Source: Verrucomicrobiota bacterium
GTDB taxonomy: Bacteria > Verrucomicrobiota > Verrucomicrobiia > Limisphaerales > J093
Direction: 5' to 3'
Assembly (NCBI GenBank): GCA_029556615.1
Contig: JAKQDD010000002.1
Span: 124,001-188,000 of the forward strand
DNA length: 64,000 nucleotides
Positions within the stretch are counted from its first letter, which is position 1; each line of letters opens with the position of its first letter. The translations under genes were made by a program, and so were the position numbers. The notes under the pieces are model-generated. The model was not told the DNA's origin. It saw only the letters and a program-made list of their open reading frames with translations, and made no database searches. Below, piece by piece: positions 26,565 through 33,971 of this stretch.

Positions 26565-27530
26565 CTAGGTGGTGGGGGACATCTTCTCGCCGATGAACGA
26601 CTCGACGATCGACCCAAGCTCATCGACCGACATCGACGGGGTTGCCTCGGGCTGGTTGCGGAACACGCAGCGTGGGTTCGCTACCGCGCGCCAGGCCGCA
26701 GTCGACCCAATCTGACGCTCACGGTCCGACAGGCGGCGAGCGAGGGGCGTGAGGGCGGCGAGCGACCCGTCGAGCGGCACCGAGAGGTCCGTGTGCAGGA
26801 AGCCCGGGTGGAAGTGGATTTCATGGGCCCGGTCCAGCACGATGACGGGACTCCACCGGGTGTCCACGTACATGTAGGTCGCCACGTGATGGCCAAGCCG
26901 GCGGAAGTCGTCAGGAGGGACCGTGAGGGACGCCGCACGACACTCGGGGAGCTTGTCGATCAGCAGTGCGCGCGCTGCCTCCCCCTCGATCCCCAGGGGG
27001 ATCTTGTCGTGTTCTTGATCGTCGAGAACGGCAAGCAGGAACTGCGCCCACTGGTTGGTGAGCAGCGCCAGGGCCGCCTGCGTGCTCGGGTGATACCTGA
27101 ACGCTGTGACCTCGGGAAGGTCGAGGTCGGTGTCGGCGACCCCCGACGTCCGAGACCCCAACGTCCACGGACGCTCCGCAACCCGTGTGACCGTGGCAAG
27201 CCGTGGTGCGATCTCAGCGGCTCGATCACGCAGCGCAGGGGTCAGGGCGTTCGGACCCCCGTTCGCGCGGATCACGAGGAGCACGGCCGCCAGGCGAAGG
27301 TCCGCTCCCTCCAAGTTGGGGCCTACGCGCACCCCGCAGTTTGCGGGCAGGAGCGCCTCCTGCGCCTCCGCGATCTTGAGTGCGTAGCTCGCATATCCGT
27401 CATCGGCCGTCAACGCGGGCCAGCCGGGCAGCGGGAAGTGAAACACCTCCGGGAAGTACGGGCTTATGCACGCCAGCGCGTGAGGGTCATAACCAACCGA
27501 GATGATGGGGGAGGGCGATTCTTGAGTCAT
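26565..27530 (-). CDS. Hypothetical protein
   Basis: This encodes 321 residues beginning MTQESPSPIISVGYDPHALA. A leaderless start is suggested by TAGAGT ending 5 nt before the ATG. It has alpha/beta character with helices rich in Ala/Leu (STQAALALLTNQWAQFLLAVLDDQ), several His-containing stretches (IHFHPGFLHTDL, GHHVATYMYVDTR), and no P-loop, signal peptide or membrane segment. The His-rich strand could coordinate a metal, but no known metalloenzyme signature is complete. It heads the accessory region on the minus strand. Confidence 0.65.
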   Translation of the reverse strand: MTQESPSPIISVGYDPHALACISPYFPEVFHFPLPGWPALTADDGYASYALKIAEAQEALLPANCGVRVGPNLEGADLRLAAVLLVIRANGGPNALTPALRDRAAEIAPRLATVTRVAERPWTLGSRTSGVADTDLDLPEVTAFRYHPSTQAALALLTNQWAQFLLAVLDDQEHDKIPLGIEGEAARALLIDKLPECRAASLTVPPDDFRRLGHHVATYMYVDTRWSPVIVLDRAHEIHFHPGFLHTDLSVPLDGSLAALTPLARRLSDRERQIGSTAAWRAVANPRCVFRNQPEATPSMSVDELGSIVESFIGEKMSPTT

Positions 27531-27541
27531 GCCCCACTCTA
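27531..27541 (-). promoter_or_regulatory. TANNNT-class leaderless -10 element
   Basis: TAGAGT at 27541-27536, 5 nt, ATG at 27530. Confidence 0.45.
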
Positions 27542-27592
27542 CCCGCCAGTAGGTAGGTCGGATAGGGTGGGTTTAGGCGCAGGTCGTCGCGC

Positions 27593-28135
27593 CTATAGAC
27601 GCGTACAGACAACCCCATGCGCGGGGTTCGAGTTCGTTGCCGTTTGCAGGATGCCGTCCGGGCAGTTCCATCCGGAACTTTTTGGGCACACGACCGCGTG
27701 GGGCCAGTTCTGGCAGGCCGTGGCACCTTGCCCCGTGAAAGCCGTAGCGTTCTGTGCAGTCCCACACCCCATCAGACCAGGCATGCTGTAGGTCGCAGAG
27801 GCTGCGCAGGCCGTCTTGCTGAACGGTGAGGCAGGGTCGCTCCAGCTCCCCACGTCCACCGCGTAGAACACGTCGGGCTTCGTCGTGGACAGCGTCAGGT
27901 CGCAGATCGTCCTCAGGCTGGATGGCATGTCCCGGAACATCACCACATAACCTTGGGGGCACAGCTTGGCCACTTGCCCCTTCAAGAAGGTGCCTGTGCA
28001 TCCGAGGTACAGGTCGGTGCTGGGATCGATTCGCTGGCAGTTGGCCGGCAAACCCCCCGCGTCGGGGGGAGTGGGATTCCCCACCGGATCACAGGCGATC
28101 AGGGTGAGCAGGGTGAGCAGGGCGGGACACTTCAT
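27593..28135 (-). CDS. Predicted lipoprotein
   Basis: This 180-residue protein begins MKCPALLTLLTLIACDP: a short signal peptide with lipobox LIAC, lipidated at C15. The mature part contains about eight further cysteines, suggesting disulfides in an exported domain (CQRIDPSTDLYLGCTGTF; GLMGCGTA; CQNWPH; GWNCPDG). A good Shine-Dalgarno (GGAGGAA) lies 6 nt before the ATG, so unlike most neighbours it is translated from a leader. It follows the collagen-like gene by 18 nt on the same strand. Phage lipoproteins often alter the host surface (superinfection exclusion); that role is only inferred. Confidence 0.75.
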   Translation of the reverse strand: MKCPALLTLLTLIACDPVGNPTPPDAGGLPANCQRIDPSTDLYLGCTGTFLKGQVAKLCPQGYVVMFRDMPSSLRTICDLTLSTTKPDVFYAVDVGSWSDPASPFSKTACAASATYSMPGLMGCGTAQNATAFTGQGATACQNWPHAVVCPKSSGWNCPDGILQTATNSNPAHGVVCTRL

Positions 28136-28153
28136 GGGTTCCTCCGGCTTAGG

Positions 28154-28804
28154 TCAGGAGATAGTGACTTTCAACGGACCATTATACACGCCGGGTCCGG
28201 TGAGGATGGCGGCTATCACGTGCTCGGATCCCGCAGGAAAAACGGTTGGGCCGAAGGTCCCCGCGATATGAGATGTGCCTGCTAGGATCGTAACCTGCGT
28301 GATAACCGTGTAGAAGAATCCGTTGTTGGTACTCATAGCGAGCGTGATAGCCATCGCCTGCCCTGGAGCCAACGGAAACTCTCCGTCAATACTGGCTTCG
28401 ATGCGGCTAAACGTGCGCGCGTTGTTTAGGCGTCTTCCGTCGAGTCCTCCAAGGCTAGACCCCCCAGATTGTCCATTGATCCCCATCCCAATAAATGGTC
28501 CGTCGCCTTGCAGGGCGATGATATGACCGAAGGAGGACTCGAAAGCTCCGCCAGGATCAGAAGGCCCTGTAGGGCCGGTGGGTCCCACATCCCCTGTAGC
28601 ACCGGTGGGGCCGGTGGGGCCGGGAACACTGCTGTCAGCGCCAGTGGGTCCAACAGGACCTGTTGGACCCACTGGTCCAGTGGATCCCCTTGGCCCCATA
28701 TCACCAGTAGCTCCTCGCGGTCCCGTAGGACCTGTACTTCCAGCCGGCCCTGTTAGTCCAATCGGCCCTATTGATCCACGAGATCCACCACAAGTTGTGT
28801 GCAT
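28154..28804 (-). CDS. Collagen-like repeat protein
   Basis: This 216-residue protein has a run of about 25 Gly-X-Y triplets at residues about 7-83 ([16 protein letters not shown] style, rich in GPT, GPV and GAT), then a C-terminal globular domain with many Gly/Ser/Thr residues that likely nucleates a trimer. Such proteins form stalks or fibres on phage tails and on bacterial surfaces. The DNA is visibly AT-richer than the rest of the window and uses A/T-ending codons, pointing to recent acquisition. TACTGT ends 6 nt before the ATG. The downstream lipoprotein gene on the same strand suggests a two-gene surface cassette. Confidence 0.85.
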   Translation of the reverse strand: MHTTCGGSRGSIGPIGLTGPAGSTGPTGPRGATGDMGPRGSTGPVGPTGPVGPTGADSSVPGPTGPTGATGDVGPTGPTGPSDPGGAFESSFGHIIALQGDGPFIGMGINGQSGGSSLGGLDGRRLNNARTFSRIEASIDGEFPLAPGQAMAITLAMSTNNGFFYTVITQVTILAGTSHIAGTFGPTVFPAGSEHVIAAILTGPGVYNGPLKVTIS

Positions 28805-28816
28805 GAATGAACAGTA
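28805..28816 (-). promoter_or_regulatory. TANNNT-class leaderless -10 element
   Basis: TACTGT at 28816-28811, 6 nt, ATG at 28804. Confidence 0.5.
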
Positions 28817-28894
28817 GAGGGCCCAGCGAGTTTGAGGTTATCTCGGTCGAGATTGGGATCTATAGCGGATCACGTGTGCTGGTGGATGACAAAG

Positions 28895-29443
28895 CTAATG
28901 CTGGGGGGTTACGGACAGGTAGGTGGGGGCCACCGCGTCGACCAACCACACGTCGTTCGCGGACAGGTAGAACGCGATCCCGTCTTCGCTCATCCGGTCT
29001 GCCCGCACCACCAAGACCACCGGCCGCGGGCGACGGCGCGCGACCTGGAGCGCCGTCGCGAGGTCCGCTGAGAGGTGAACGTGGTGCCGCTGCATCTTCC
29101 GCAGGCCCTCGACGAGGAGGGTAGGGATGAGGTCCGAGGAAGTCCCGTGGTAGAGGGTAGCCGGGGGAATATGCTTGGTGAGCTTGAGGTCTACGTCGAC
29201 CGAGTGCCCCTGATTCGCGCGGAACAGGGTCTCATCTGGTGAGAAGGAGAAGCGGCCTTTGCTGTCCTTGAGGACGACCTCACGAAGGTCGTTCATCGTC
29301 GTGTTGGGGCGTCCTGCTTGGAGCGCTGCGAGCAGGACGGTCGAGCTCGTCCAACCTCCCGCATCGAGAGTCAGTCCGAGTTCGCCGGGGTTATGACGAA
29401 GAACGTAGGAGAGGTAGCGGCCCAGATCCTTGGCTTTGCTCAT
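28895..29443 (-). CDS. kptA: RNA 2'-phosphotransferase (KptA/Tpt1 family)
   Basis: This 182-residue protein has the full family layout: N-terminal winged-helix lobe LGRYLSYVLRHNP with R16-H17, then ADP-ribosyltransferase-like lobe with RANQGHS (76-81), LYHGT (97-101) and HVHLS (121-125). Family enzymes transfer an internal RNA 2'-phosphate to NAD, giving ADP-ribose 1'',2''-cyclic phosphate; this is the last step of fungal tRNA splicing and can clean ends healed by ligases that leave a 2'-phosphate. The start at 29443 is chosen because homologues begin just before this motif and TAAGCT lies 4 nt upstream. With RtcB, an RNA ligase and a CCA-adding enzyme elsewhere in the window, it fits an RNA repair kit. 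Confidence 0.93.
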   Translation of the reverse strand: MSKAKDLGRYLSYVLRHNPGELGLTLDAGGWTSSTVLLAALQAGRPNTTMNDLREVVLKDSKGRFSFSPDETLFRANQGHSVDVDLKLTKHIPPATLYHGTSSDLIPTLLVEGLRKMQRHHVHLSADLATALQVARRRPRPVVLVVRADRMSEDGIAFYLSANDVWLVDAVAPTYLSVTPQH

Positions 29444-29453
29444 GCCGAGCTTA
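29444..29453 (-). promoter_or_regulatory. TANNNT-class -10 element for kptA
   Basis: TAAGCT 29453-29448, 4 nt, ATG 29443. The spacing is shorter than ideal. Confidence 0.38.
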
Positions 29454-29481
29454 CCCGCAGGGTAGACAGCGAGAGGTAACA

Positions 29482-29844
29482 ATGGCGATCGAGGTCCAGT
29501 ACGAGTCCCAGGTGGTGTTCCTGTCTAACGGACGGGGGCGTTTCGCAGTGTCTGTTGACGGAGGGGAGACCGCCATGCTCGCCAGCGGCCAGGTCGTCCC
29601 CGTTGAGGGGTCGGTGTGGAGGGAAGCCGACGACGACGACGAGGCCGAGCGTGGGCTCTCTCCCTGCCAGGCGAAGGCCCTGGCGGACGTGCGGTCGCGC
29701 CCCCCCGCAACAGGCATGGATGCGATCGCCCTACGCCACAAGGCGAGTCGCCGAGCACGTCGAGGGTACTACGCGCGGCCAGAGGCTCCCGTGCCCGATG
29801 TGCCCGAGGGTGCGCTCGTGGTCAAGTCGGAGTTCGACGACTGA
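29482..29844 (+). CDS. Hypothetical protein
   Basis: This encodes 120 residues. GAGAGG lies 6-11 nt before the ATG. The N-terminal 45 residues look like beta strands (IEVQYESQVVFLSNGRGRFAVSVDGGETAML), then an acidic patch ADDDDEAE, a basic helix (RHKASRRARRGYY) and an acidic C-terminus. It is divergent from kptA, with only 38 bases between starts. Its 3' end overlaps the end of the convergent transporter gene by 76 bases. The family is not recognised. Confidence 0.6.
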   Translation: MAIEVQYESQVVFLSNGRGRFAVSVDGGETAMLASGQVVPVEGSVWREADDDDEAERGLSPCQAKALADVRSRPPATGMDAIALRHKASRRARRGYYARPEAPVPDVPEGALVVKSEFDD

Positions 29845-30773
29845 TGCTCATCGAACCCCGGCTCCACGTAGATGCGGCGCAGGTGGGGCAGGGCGGCACG
29901 GAGATTACGCTCCAGATCGTTGATGCACTGTTCCAGCAGGTCCATCGTCAAGGTGCGGTCGAACTGTAGCTTGATGGCAAGCAGCACGTCGCGCGGCCCG
30001 ATGTGCATGGTTCGTGCGTGGACCACCGCGAGGACCCGAGGGTGTTCCTTGACGATCTCCAAGATGCGAGCGTGCTCCTCCTCGGGGACAGCCTCCCCTA
30101 GGAGCAGACTCATCGAGTCTCGCCCCAGCAGGAAGGCTACCCCGCAGAGCGTGACGCCGACCAGGACGGAGGCCAGCGCGTCCCAAAGCGGATTGCCCGT
30201 CAGGAGCGTCAGTACCACACCAAGGAACGCCACCGCGAGGCCCAGCAGGGCCGCCAGGTCCTCCAGCAGGACCGTGAGGACGGTGGTGTCCCGCACGTCG
30301 CGCAGTGCCTGCCGTATCGTCCGAGACCCTCGCATCTGGGTGAACTCGCGCCACGCGGCGCGCAGGGACAGAGACTCCAGGGCGAACGACACCCCAAGGG
30401 TCCCAAGCGCCCACCTGACATCGCCGTGTGGATGGAAGGTCCCCTTGTGGACCTGCCACAGCTTCTCCACGCCTTCCCACATGCTCACGGTGCCACCTAC
30501 GAGGAATATGCAGCCCGCGACGATGAACGCCCAGAAGTAGGTCTCGGTCCCGTGACCGAACGGGTGCAGGGCGTCCGGCGGTCGACTCGACCGCCGCATC
30601 CCCACGATCAGGAGCACCTGGTTGGTGGTGTCGGCGAGCGAGTGGACCGCCTCGGCGAGCATCGCGGCCGACCCGCTGAGGAACGCGGCGACGAACTTGA
30701 AGGCCGCGATGAGGAGGTTGACGGTGAGGGCGACCAGCACGACGCGCAGGCCGCCTCCATGTGAGTTGGACAT
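29769..30773 (-). CDS. Cation diffusion facilitator (CDF) metal efflux protein
   Basis: This 334-residue protein matches the CDF/ZnT family: about six transmembrane helices in the first 210 residues (VVLVALTVNLLIAAFKFV; FWAFIVAGCIFLVGG; LAALLGLAVAFLGVVL; VLVGVTLCGVAFLLG), the metal-site helix EAVHSLADTTNQ in TM2 (H-x3-D), the PPDALHPFGHG loop, the second D site LLEDLAALLG in TM5, and a cytoplasmic C-terminal domain ending IYVEPGFDEHQ. These proteins export Zn2+, Mn2+, Co2+ or Fe2+ by proton antiport; the substrate cannot be set here. A Ser/Thr/Gly tail of 23 residues follows and overlaps the opposite gene. GGGAG lies before the ATG. A metal transporter in a phage genome is unusual. Confidence 0.9.
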   Translation of the reverse strand: MSNSHGGGLRVVLVALTVNLLIAAFKFVAAFLSGSAAMLAEAVHSLADTTNQVLLIVGMRRSSRPPDALHPFGHGTETYFWAFIVAGCIFLVGGTVSMWEGVEKLWQVHKGTFHPHGDVRWALGTLGVSFALESLSLRAAWREFTQMRGSRTIRQALRDVRDTTVLTVLLEDLAALLGLAVAFLGVVLTLLTGNPLWDALASVLVGVTLCGVAFLLGRDSMSLLLGEAVPEEEHARILEIVKEHPRVLAVVHARTMHIGPRDVLLAIKLQFDRTLTMDLLEQCINDLERNLRAALPHLRRIYVEPGFDEHQSSNSDLTTSAPSGTSGTGASGRA

Positions 30774-30782
30774 GCGATCTCC

Positions 30783-31610
30783 CTACGTGCTCGGGGTGGC
30801 TTCGAGGCGCACCGAGGTGTACTTGCCCAGGTAGTCGAGCACGTACCGCCCCGCGCTCCACGAACCGTCCTCAAGGGTCGCGATCACCTTCTGCACCGCG
30901 TACGCCGTGTTCGCCGCGGGGGACCCCTCCACGCCCACGAGCCCGGGAAGGCGTCCCGCGCGCAGCATATGGGCCAGGACCGCGCCGGCACGCATGGGGG
31001 AGACTCCGAGCTCCTGGGCCAGCACGAGGTACGCCTCGCGGGCCGGGATCTCACCGGTGCGCTTCTTGGCGGGCAGGTGCTCCCCTTGGGCGCGAGCGCG
31101 CAGCACGCGCGCCACGTTCTCCAGGGTGGGGTTCCCGTTGCCTGGCGTGGAGCCTCCGCCGAGCGTGTGGTCGACCCGTCTGCCGAGCATCGCGGCCAGC
31201 ACGCGTCCCTGGTCGGTGAGCGGGACGTTCTGCTCCGTCTTCAGCAGGGGGGCGAGCCACCGGACCAGGCCGTCCACGTTGCCCGCCAGCCAGCAGGCGC
31301 GCAGCGCGGGGAAGTTCGCCCCGTCGGGGAGAAGTCGGATGGAGTCCTGCGGCTTGCCGGGTCGTACGGAGATGGACAGCGTGCAGAGGCCGCTGTCCTT
31401 CATGAACTGGCGAAGGCTCTCTAGCTGGTCGGGCTTGAGGTCACGCACCGAGGAGGCGGTCAGCGCGACCGGGTCGCAGTCTCCCGCCTCGAAGGCTGGG
31501 AAGGCGCGCACCGCGCGCGCCAGGGTATCGAGCACGGACCTCGCGGTGGCCCGCAGCGGGGTCGTACCAAACGGGTAGTCTTCGGGAGCGAAGAGGGTGT
31601 TCGTGGGCAT
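30783..31610 (-). CDS. Hypothetical protein sharing an operon with the transporter
   Basis: This encodes 275 residues beginning MPTNTLFAPEDYPFG. This start lies exactly 38 nt from a CAGCTC promoter box; a longer reading to 31685 would include the promoter. It is mostly helical, Leu/Ala/Arg-rich, with repeats of short amphipathic helices (SLRQFMKDSGLCTLSISV; ACWLAGNVDGLVRWLAPLL; AREAYLVLAQELGVSPMRAGAVLAHMLRAGRLPG). The last segment may be a winged-helix or HTH fold. It stops 9 nt before the transporter gene, so the two are probably co-transcribed. The family is not recognised. Confidence 0.65.
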   Translation of the reverse strand: MPTNTLFAPEDYPFGTTPLRATARSVLDTLARAVRAFPAFEAGDCDPVALTASSVRDLKPDQLESLRQFMKDSGLCTLSISVRPGKPQDSIRLLPDGANFPALRACWLAGNVDGLVRWLAPLLKTEQNVPLTDQGRVLAAMLGRRVDHTLGGGSTPGNGNPTLENVARVLRARAQGEHLPAKKRTGEIPAREAYLVLAQELGVSPMRAGAVLAHMLRAGRLPGLVGVEGSPAANTAYAVQKVIATLEDGSWSAGRYVLDYLGKYTSVRLEATPST

Positions 31611-31648
31611 GACTGCTGGTCGGAGCAGGTCCTCGAAGCAGAGCTGAC
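31611..31648 (-). promoter_or_regulatory. CAGCTC-class leaderless promoter, minus arm of a divergent pair
   Basis: Box GTCAGCTCT at 31648-31640, 17 nt, CGAC at 31622-31619, ATG at 31610. Exact fit. The box overlaps the plus-strand box by 3 bp. Confidence 0.87.
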
Positions 31649-31683
31649 AGCTCCGCCCCGCCTCCACCCCGCGTCCTTGCGCC
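31646..31683 (+). promoter_or_regulatory. CAGCTC-class leaderless promoter, plus arm of a divergent pair
   Basis: Box GACAGCTCC 31646-31654, 17 nt, CGTC 31672-31675, ATG 31684. The combined core AGAGCTGACAGCTCC reads as a box in both directions. Confidence 0.83.
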
Positions 31684-32697
31684 ATGAACTCGTCCCTCCC
31701 CGAGGTCGTCGAGCAGATCCTCCGTCCCGTGCGCGCGGCCCTCGGGGCTGGCGAGTCCCTGCACCGCTACTGCGCCAGGGTCGGGGTCTCGTACTCCGCC
31801 CTCTACAACCTCCTGCACGGGCGAGGGACCCCGCGCTACGACACGCTGCTGCGCCTGCACGCGGCGCTCGCGCGCCCCGTGGTCCCCTCGGTCCCTCTCG
31901 TCCCCGAGCCCATCCTCTACGCGCGGGCCGAGCCCTGGATGGGGCGGCGGGCGTGCGAGCTGCGCGACCTGACCCGGTTCTCGGTCGTGTGGGCCGACCC
32001 GGGAGGGGGCGTGACGACGGCCCTGTCCCTCCTGGACTTCCTGCGGGACCCGCTCGGGGGCGCGCTCTGGCGCGCGGAGCGGTCCGGAGGTCGCGTGTCG
32101 GCCGCGCGCGTCGAGGCCCGAACCGACACGATCGCCGTCGTGTCCTCGGTCACCCCCCATGTTCGGGGACCCTGCGCGGGAGCCGTGCAGGTGACCTACG
32201 AGGTCACCCGGACGCTCCAGCCCGTCCAGATGGTGCACGCCCAGGAGGGCTGGGTCTGGCCTGGTACGACCTACGCGCAGCCTTCGGGCACGACCCTCGT
32301 GGACGTCGGGAGCGCCCGCACCCCTGTCGACGAGGTCGCGATGCGGGAGGTCGTGCAGCAGGAGTCCGCTCGCGACCTGCTCCGAGTCGTCGGGGCTCCC
32401 TGCGACGGCCGCCTCCCCCGCGGGGACCAGGCGCACCTCGTCGCGCACCTGCTCGTCGCGCTGCACCGTGGGGGGGACCTGCTCCTCGTCGACTGCGTGG
32501 ACGCCCTGCTGGGCGAGCGCGCCTTCCTCCTCGTCGTCAAGGCGATCTCCTGCGCCGTCGCGACGGGACACCTGGGCCAGGCCGTCGTGGGAACCCACAG
32601 GCGCTCGGCCGTGTCGTGCGCGGAGGACGCGGGGGCGAACAACCTCTACCTGCACCGCGACCAGACGATCACCAGCGCCCTCCAGGCGCGGGCTTGA
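31684..32697 (+). CDS. HTH protein with a degenerate AAA/MuB-like ATPase domain
   Basis: This encodes 337 residues. Residues about 22-65 form a Cro/CI-type helix-turn-helix (SLHRYCARVGVSYSALYNLLHGRGTPRYDTLLRLHAAL). Residues about 95-330 look like a P-loop fold: WADPGGGVTTALSLL (104-118) stands where Walker A would be but has Val for Lys, and LLLVDCVDALL (about 263) where Walker B would be. An N-terminal Cro-like HTH followed by an AAA domain is the MuB/TniB layout, but with the P-loop lysine lost it may bind DNA without ATP turnover. It is alternatively a transcriptional regulator of the divergent gene. The start is fixed by the promoter. Confidence 0.7.
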   Translation: MNSSLPEVVEQILRPVRAALGAGESLHRYCARVGVSYSALYNLLHGRGTPRYDTLLRLHAALARPVVPSVPLVPEPILYARAEPWMGRRACELRDLTRFSVVWADPGGGVTTALSLLDFLRDPLGGALWRAERSGGRVSAARVEARTDTIAVVSSVTPHVRGPCAGAVQVTYEVTRTLQPVQMVHAQEGWVWPGTTYAQPSGTTLVDVGSARTPVDEVAMREVVQQESARDLLRVVGAPCDGRLPRGDQAHLVAHLLVALHRGGDLLLVDCVDALLGERAFLLVVKAISCAVATGHLGQAVVGTHRRSAVSCAEDAGANNLYLHRDQTITSALQARA

Positions 32698-32728
32698 TGA
32701 CGTAGCGCAAACCTGGGAGGCTGCCCCC

Positions 32729-33451
32729 ATGACGTCCTACAAGGTAGTGATCCTCTCCGCGCGCGCGAGCAACCTCGTGCCCTGCGTCCGCGCCCTCCAG
32801 GCGATGGAGCCCGACCTGCCCCCTGACCACGTGGTGGTCGTGGACGACGGGGCTCGCTCCGAGGCCGAGCCTGCCCTCCCCGGTCTCTGCTGGGTGCAGG
32901 GGGCGAAGCCCTTCGTGTTCGCGCGCAACGCGAACCTCGGGATCGCGGCGGCCGACAGCGACGTGGTGCTCCTCAACGACGACGCCCTCCTCCAGACCCC
33001 GCGCGGCCTCACCACGATGGTCGAGGCCGTCCGCCAGCGCCCCGAGCTCGGCCTGTGCTCCCCCGCCGTCAAGGGGGTCGTGGGGAACGACCGCCAGCGC
33101 TGGTACCCAGGGGCCGCGGGCCTGCGGGAGGAGCCGACCGCCCTCATGTTCGTGTGCGTCCTCATCCCGCGCGAGGTGTACGCCCGCGTGGGACCCCTGG
33201 ACGAGCGGTTCGTCGGGTACGGCTACGACGACAACGACTACTCGGACCGGGTGCGCGCGACGGGGCTACGGCTCGGGGTGTGGCACGACACCGTCGTCGA
33301 ACACGGGAGCCTCGCGTCCACGTTCCGTACCCGGGCGGACATACGCAAGATCACCCTGGACAACTTCAAGCTCTACCAGGCGACCCGTCCCCCCCGAACG
33401 CCGGAGGACGAGGGTACGCCTCCCGCAGCAGCCGGGACCCGACCGCGGTGA
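32729..33451 (+). CDS. Family 2 (GT-A) glycosyltransferase
   Basis: This 240-residue protein shows the nucleotide-sugar-binding fold: N-terminal KVVILSARASNLVPCVRAL, VVVVDDGA near residue 35, NANLGIAAADSDVVLLNDDA (64-83) with the metal-binding D-x-D-like LNDDA, and the acceptor region GPLDERFVGYGYDDNDYSDRVRATG (about 154-180), the ED/DD-type motif of rhamnosyl- and galactosyl-type GT2 enzymes. The C-terminus overlaps the opposite gene by 86 bases and may be disordered. TGGGAGG precedes the ATG by 8-14 nt. Phage GT2 enzymes glycosylate modified DNA bases or host surface sugars; the target cannot be told. Confidence 0.88.
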   Translation: MTSYKVVILSARASNLVPCVRALQAMEPDLPPDHVVVVDDGARSEAEPALPGLCWVQGAKPFVFARNANLGIAAADSDVVLLNDDALLQTPRGLTTMVEAVRQRPELGLCSPAVKGVVGNDRQRWYPGAAGLREEPTALMFVCVLIPREVYARVGPLDERFVGYGYDDNDYSDRVRATGLRLGVWHDTVVEHGSLASTFRTRADIRKITLDNFKLYQATRPPRTPEDEGTPPAAAGTRPR

Positions 33452-33725
33452 TGGCGTCCCGCCCGTAGCGCGCGTGCGCCCGCCGCTCCGGGTCCGGCTC
33501 GTCCCGAGGGTTGGCTCGATCGTCCTCCGCGTTGGCGAGCTCCGTTAGCTCGCGGAGCACCTCGTCCACCTGGGCGCGAGGAACGACGAGGACCCCGTGA
33601 GCGAGGTCCGCGCAGGCTCGCAGCCGCGGGAACTCCTCGTCGGGGATCGCCGAGTCCAGCACGAATATCTCCAGGACGGACTGCGCTCGGTCCGACAGGC
33701 GCAGACGGAAGTTGGGGGCGGACAT
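33366..33725 (-). CDS. Small hypothetical protein
   Basis: This encodes 119 residues beginning MSAPNFRLRLSDRAQSVLEI. The start is confirmed by a perfect CAGCTC promoter 38 nt upstream. Residues 1-75 are alpha/beta (IFVLDSAIPDEEFPRLRACADLAHGVLVVPRAQVDEVLRELTELA); the remainder, which overlaps the glycosyltransferase gene in antisense, is charged and low-complexity. The function is not recognised. Confidence 0.62.
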   Translation of the reverse strand: MSAPNFRLRLSDRAQSVLEIFVLDSAIPDEEFPRLRACADLAHGVLVVPRAQVDEVLRELTELANAEDDRANPRDEPDPERRAHARYGRDAITAVGSRLLREAYPRPPAFGGDGSPGRA

Positions 33726-33763
33726 GCCGGAGGGTCGATGTCGACGGACGGATCGGAGCTGCT
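33726..33763 (-). promoter_or_regulatory. CAGCTC-class leaderless promoter for the 33725 gene
   Basis: Box AGCAGCTCC at 33763-33755, 17 nt, CGAC at 33737-33734, ATG at 33725. Exact fit. Confidence 0.85.
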
Positions 33764-33971
33764 AGCGCGATAGCTGGTTGAGCCTCGCGGCCACCACATG
33801 ATGGGCGGTGAAGTCGCGCAGCGCTTCGGCGCGACACGCCTTGTCAGGACCGCACTCAAGGAGGCGGTCGCGGGGCTTCACGACCGCACCGTTCCACCAC
33901 ACGGCGAGGGTGAGGGGGATCGCCAGGAGCAGCGCGCCGCTGACCACCTCGATCATCCGGGCTACTGACAT
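33762..33971 (-). CDS. Small single-pass membrane protein
   Basis: This encodes 69 residues: MSVARMIEVV, then a transmembrane segment at about residues 8-29 (VVSGALLLAIPLTLAVWWNG), then a charged domain with two cysteines (LLECGPDKACRAEALRDF). Its ATG at 33971 lies inside the end of the upstream lipoprotein gene (10-base overlap), so it is translationally coupled. A lipoprotein followed by a small membrane protein is reminiscent of lysis or exclusion modules. No holin or spanin family is recognised. Confidence 0.65.
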   Translation of the reverse strand: MSVARMIEVVSGALLLAIPLTLAVWWNGAVVKPRDRLLECGPDKACRAEALRDFTAHHVVAARLNQLSR

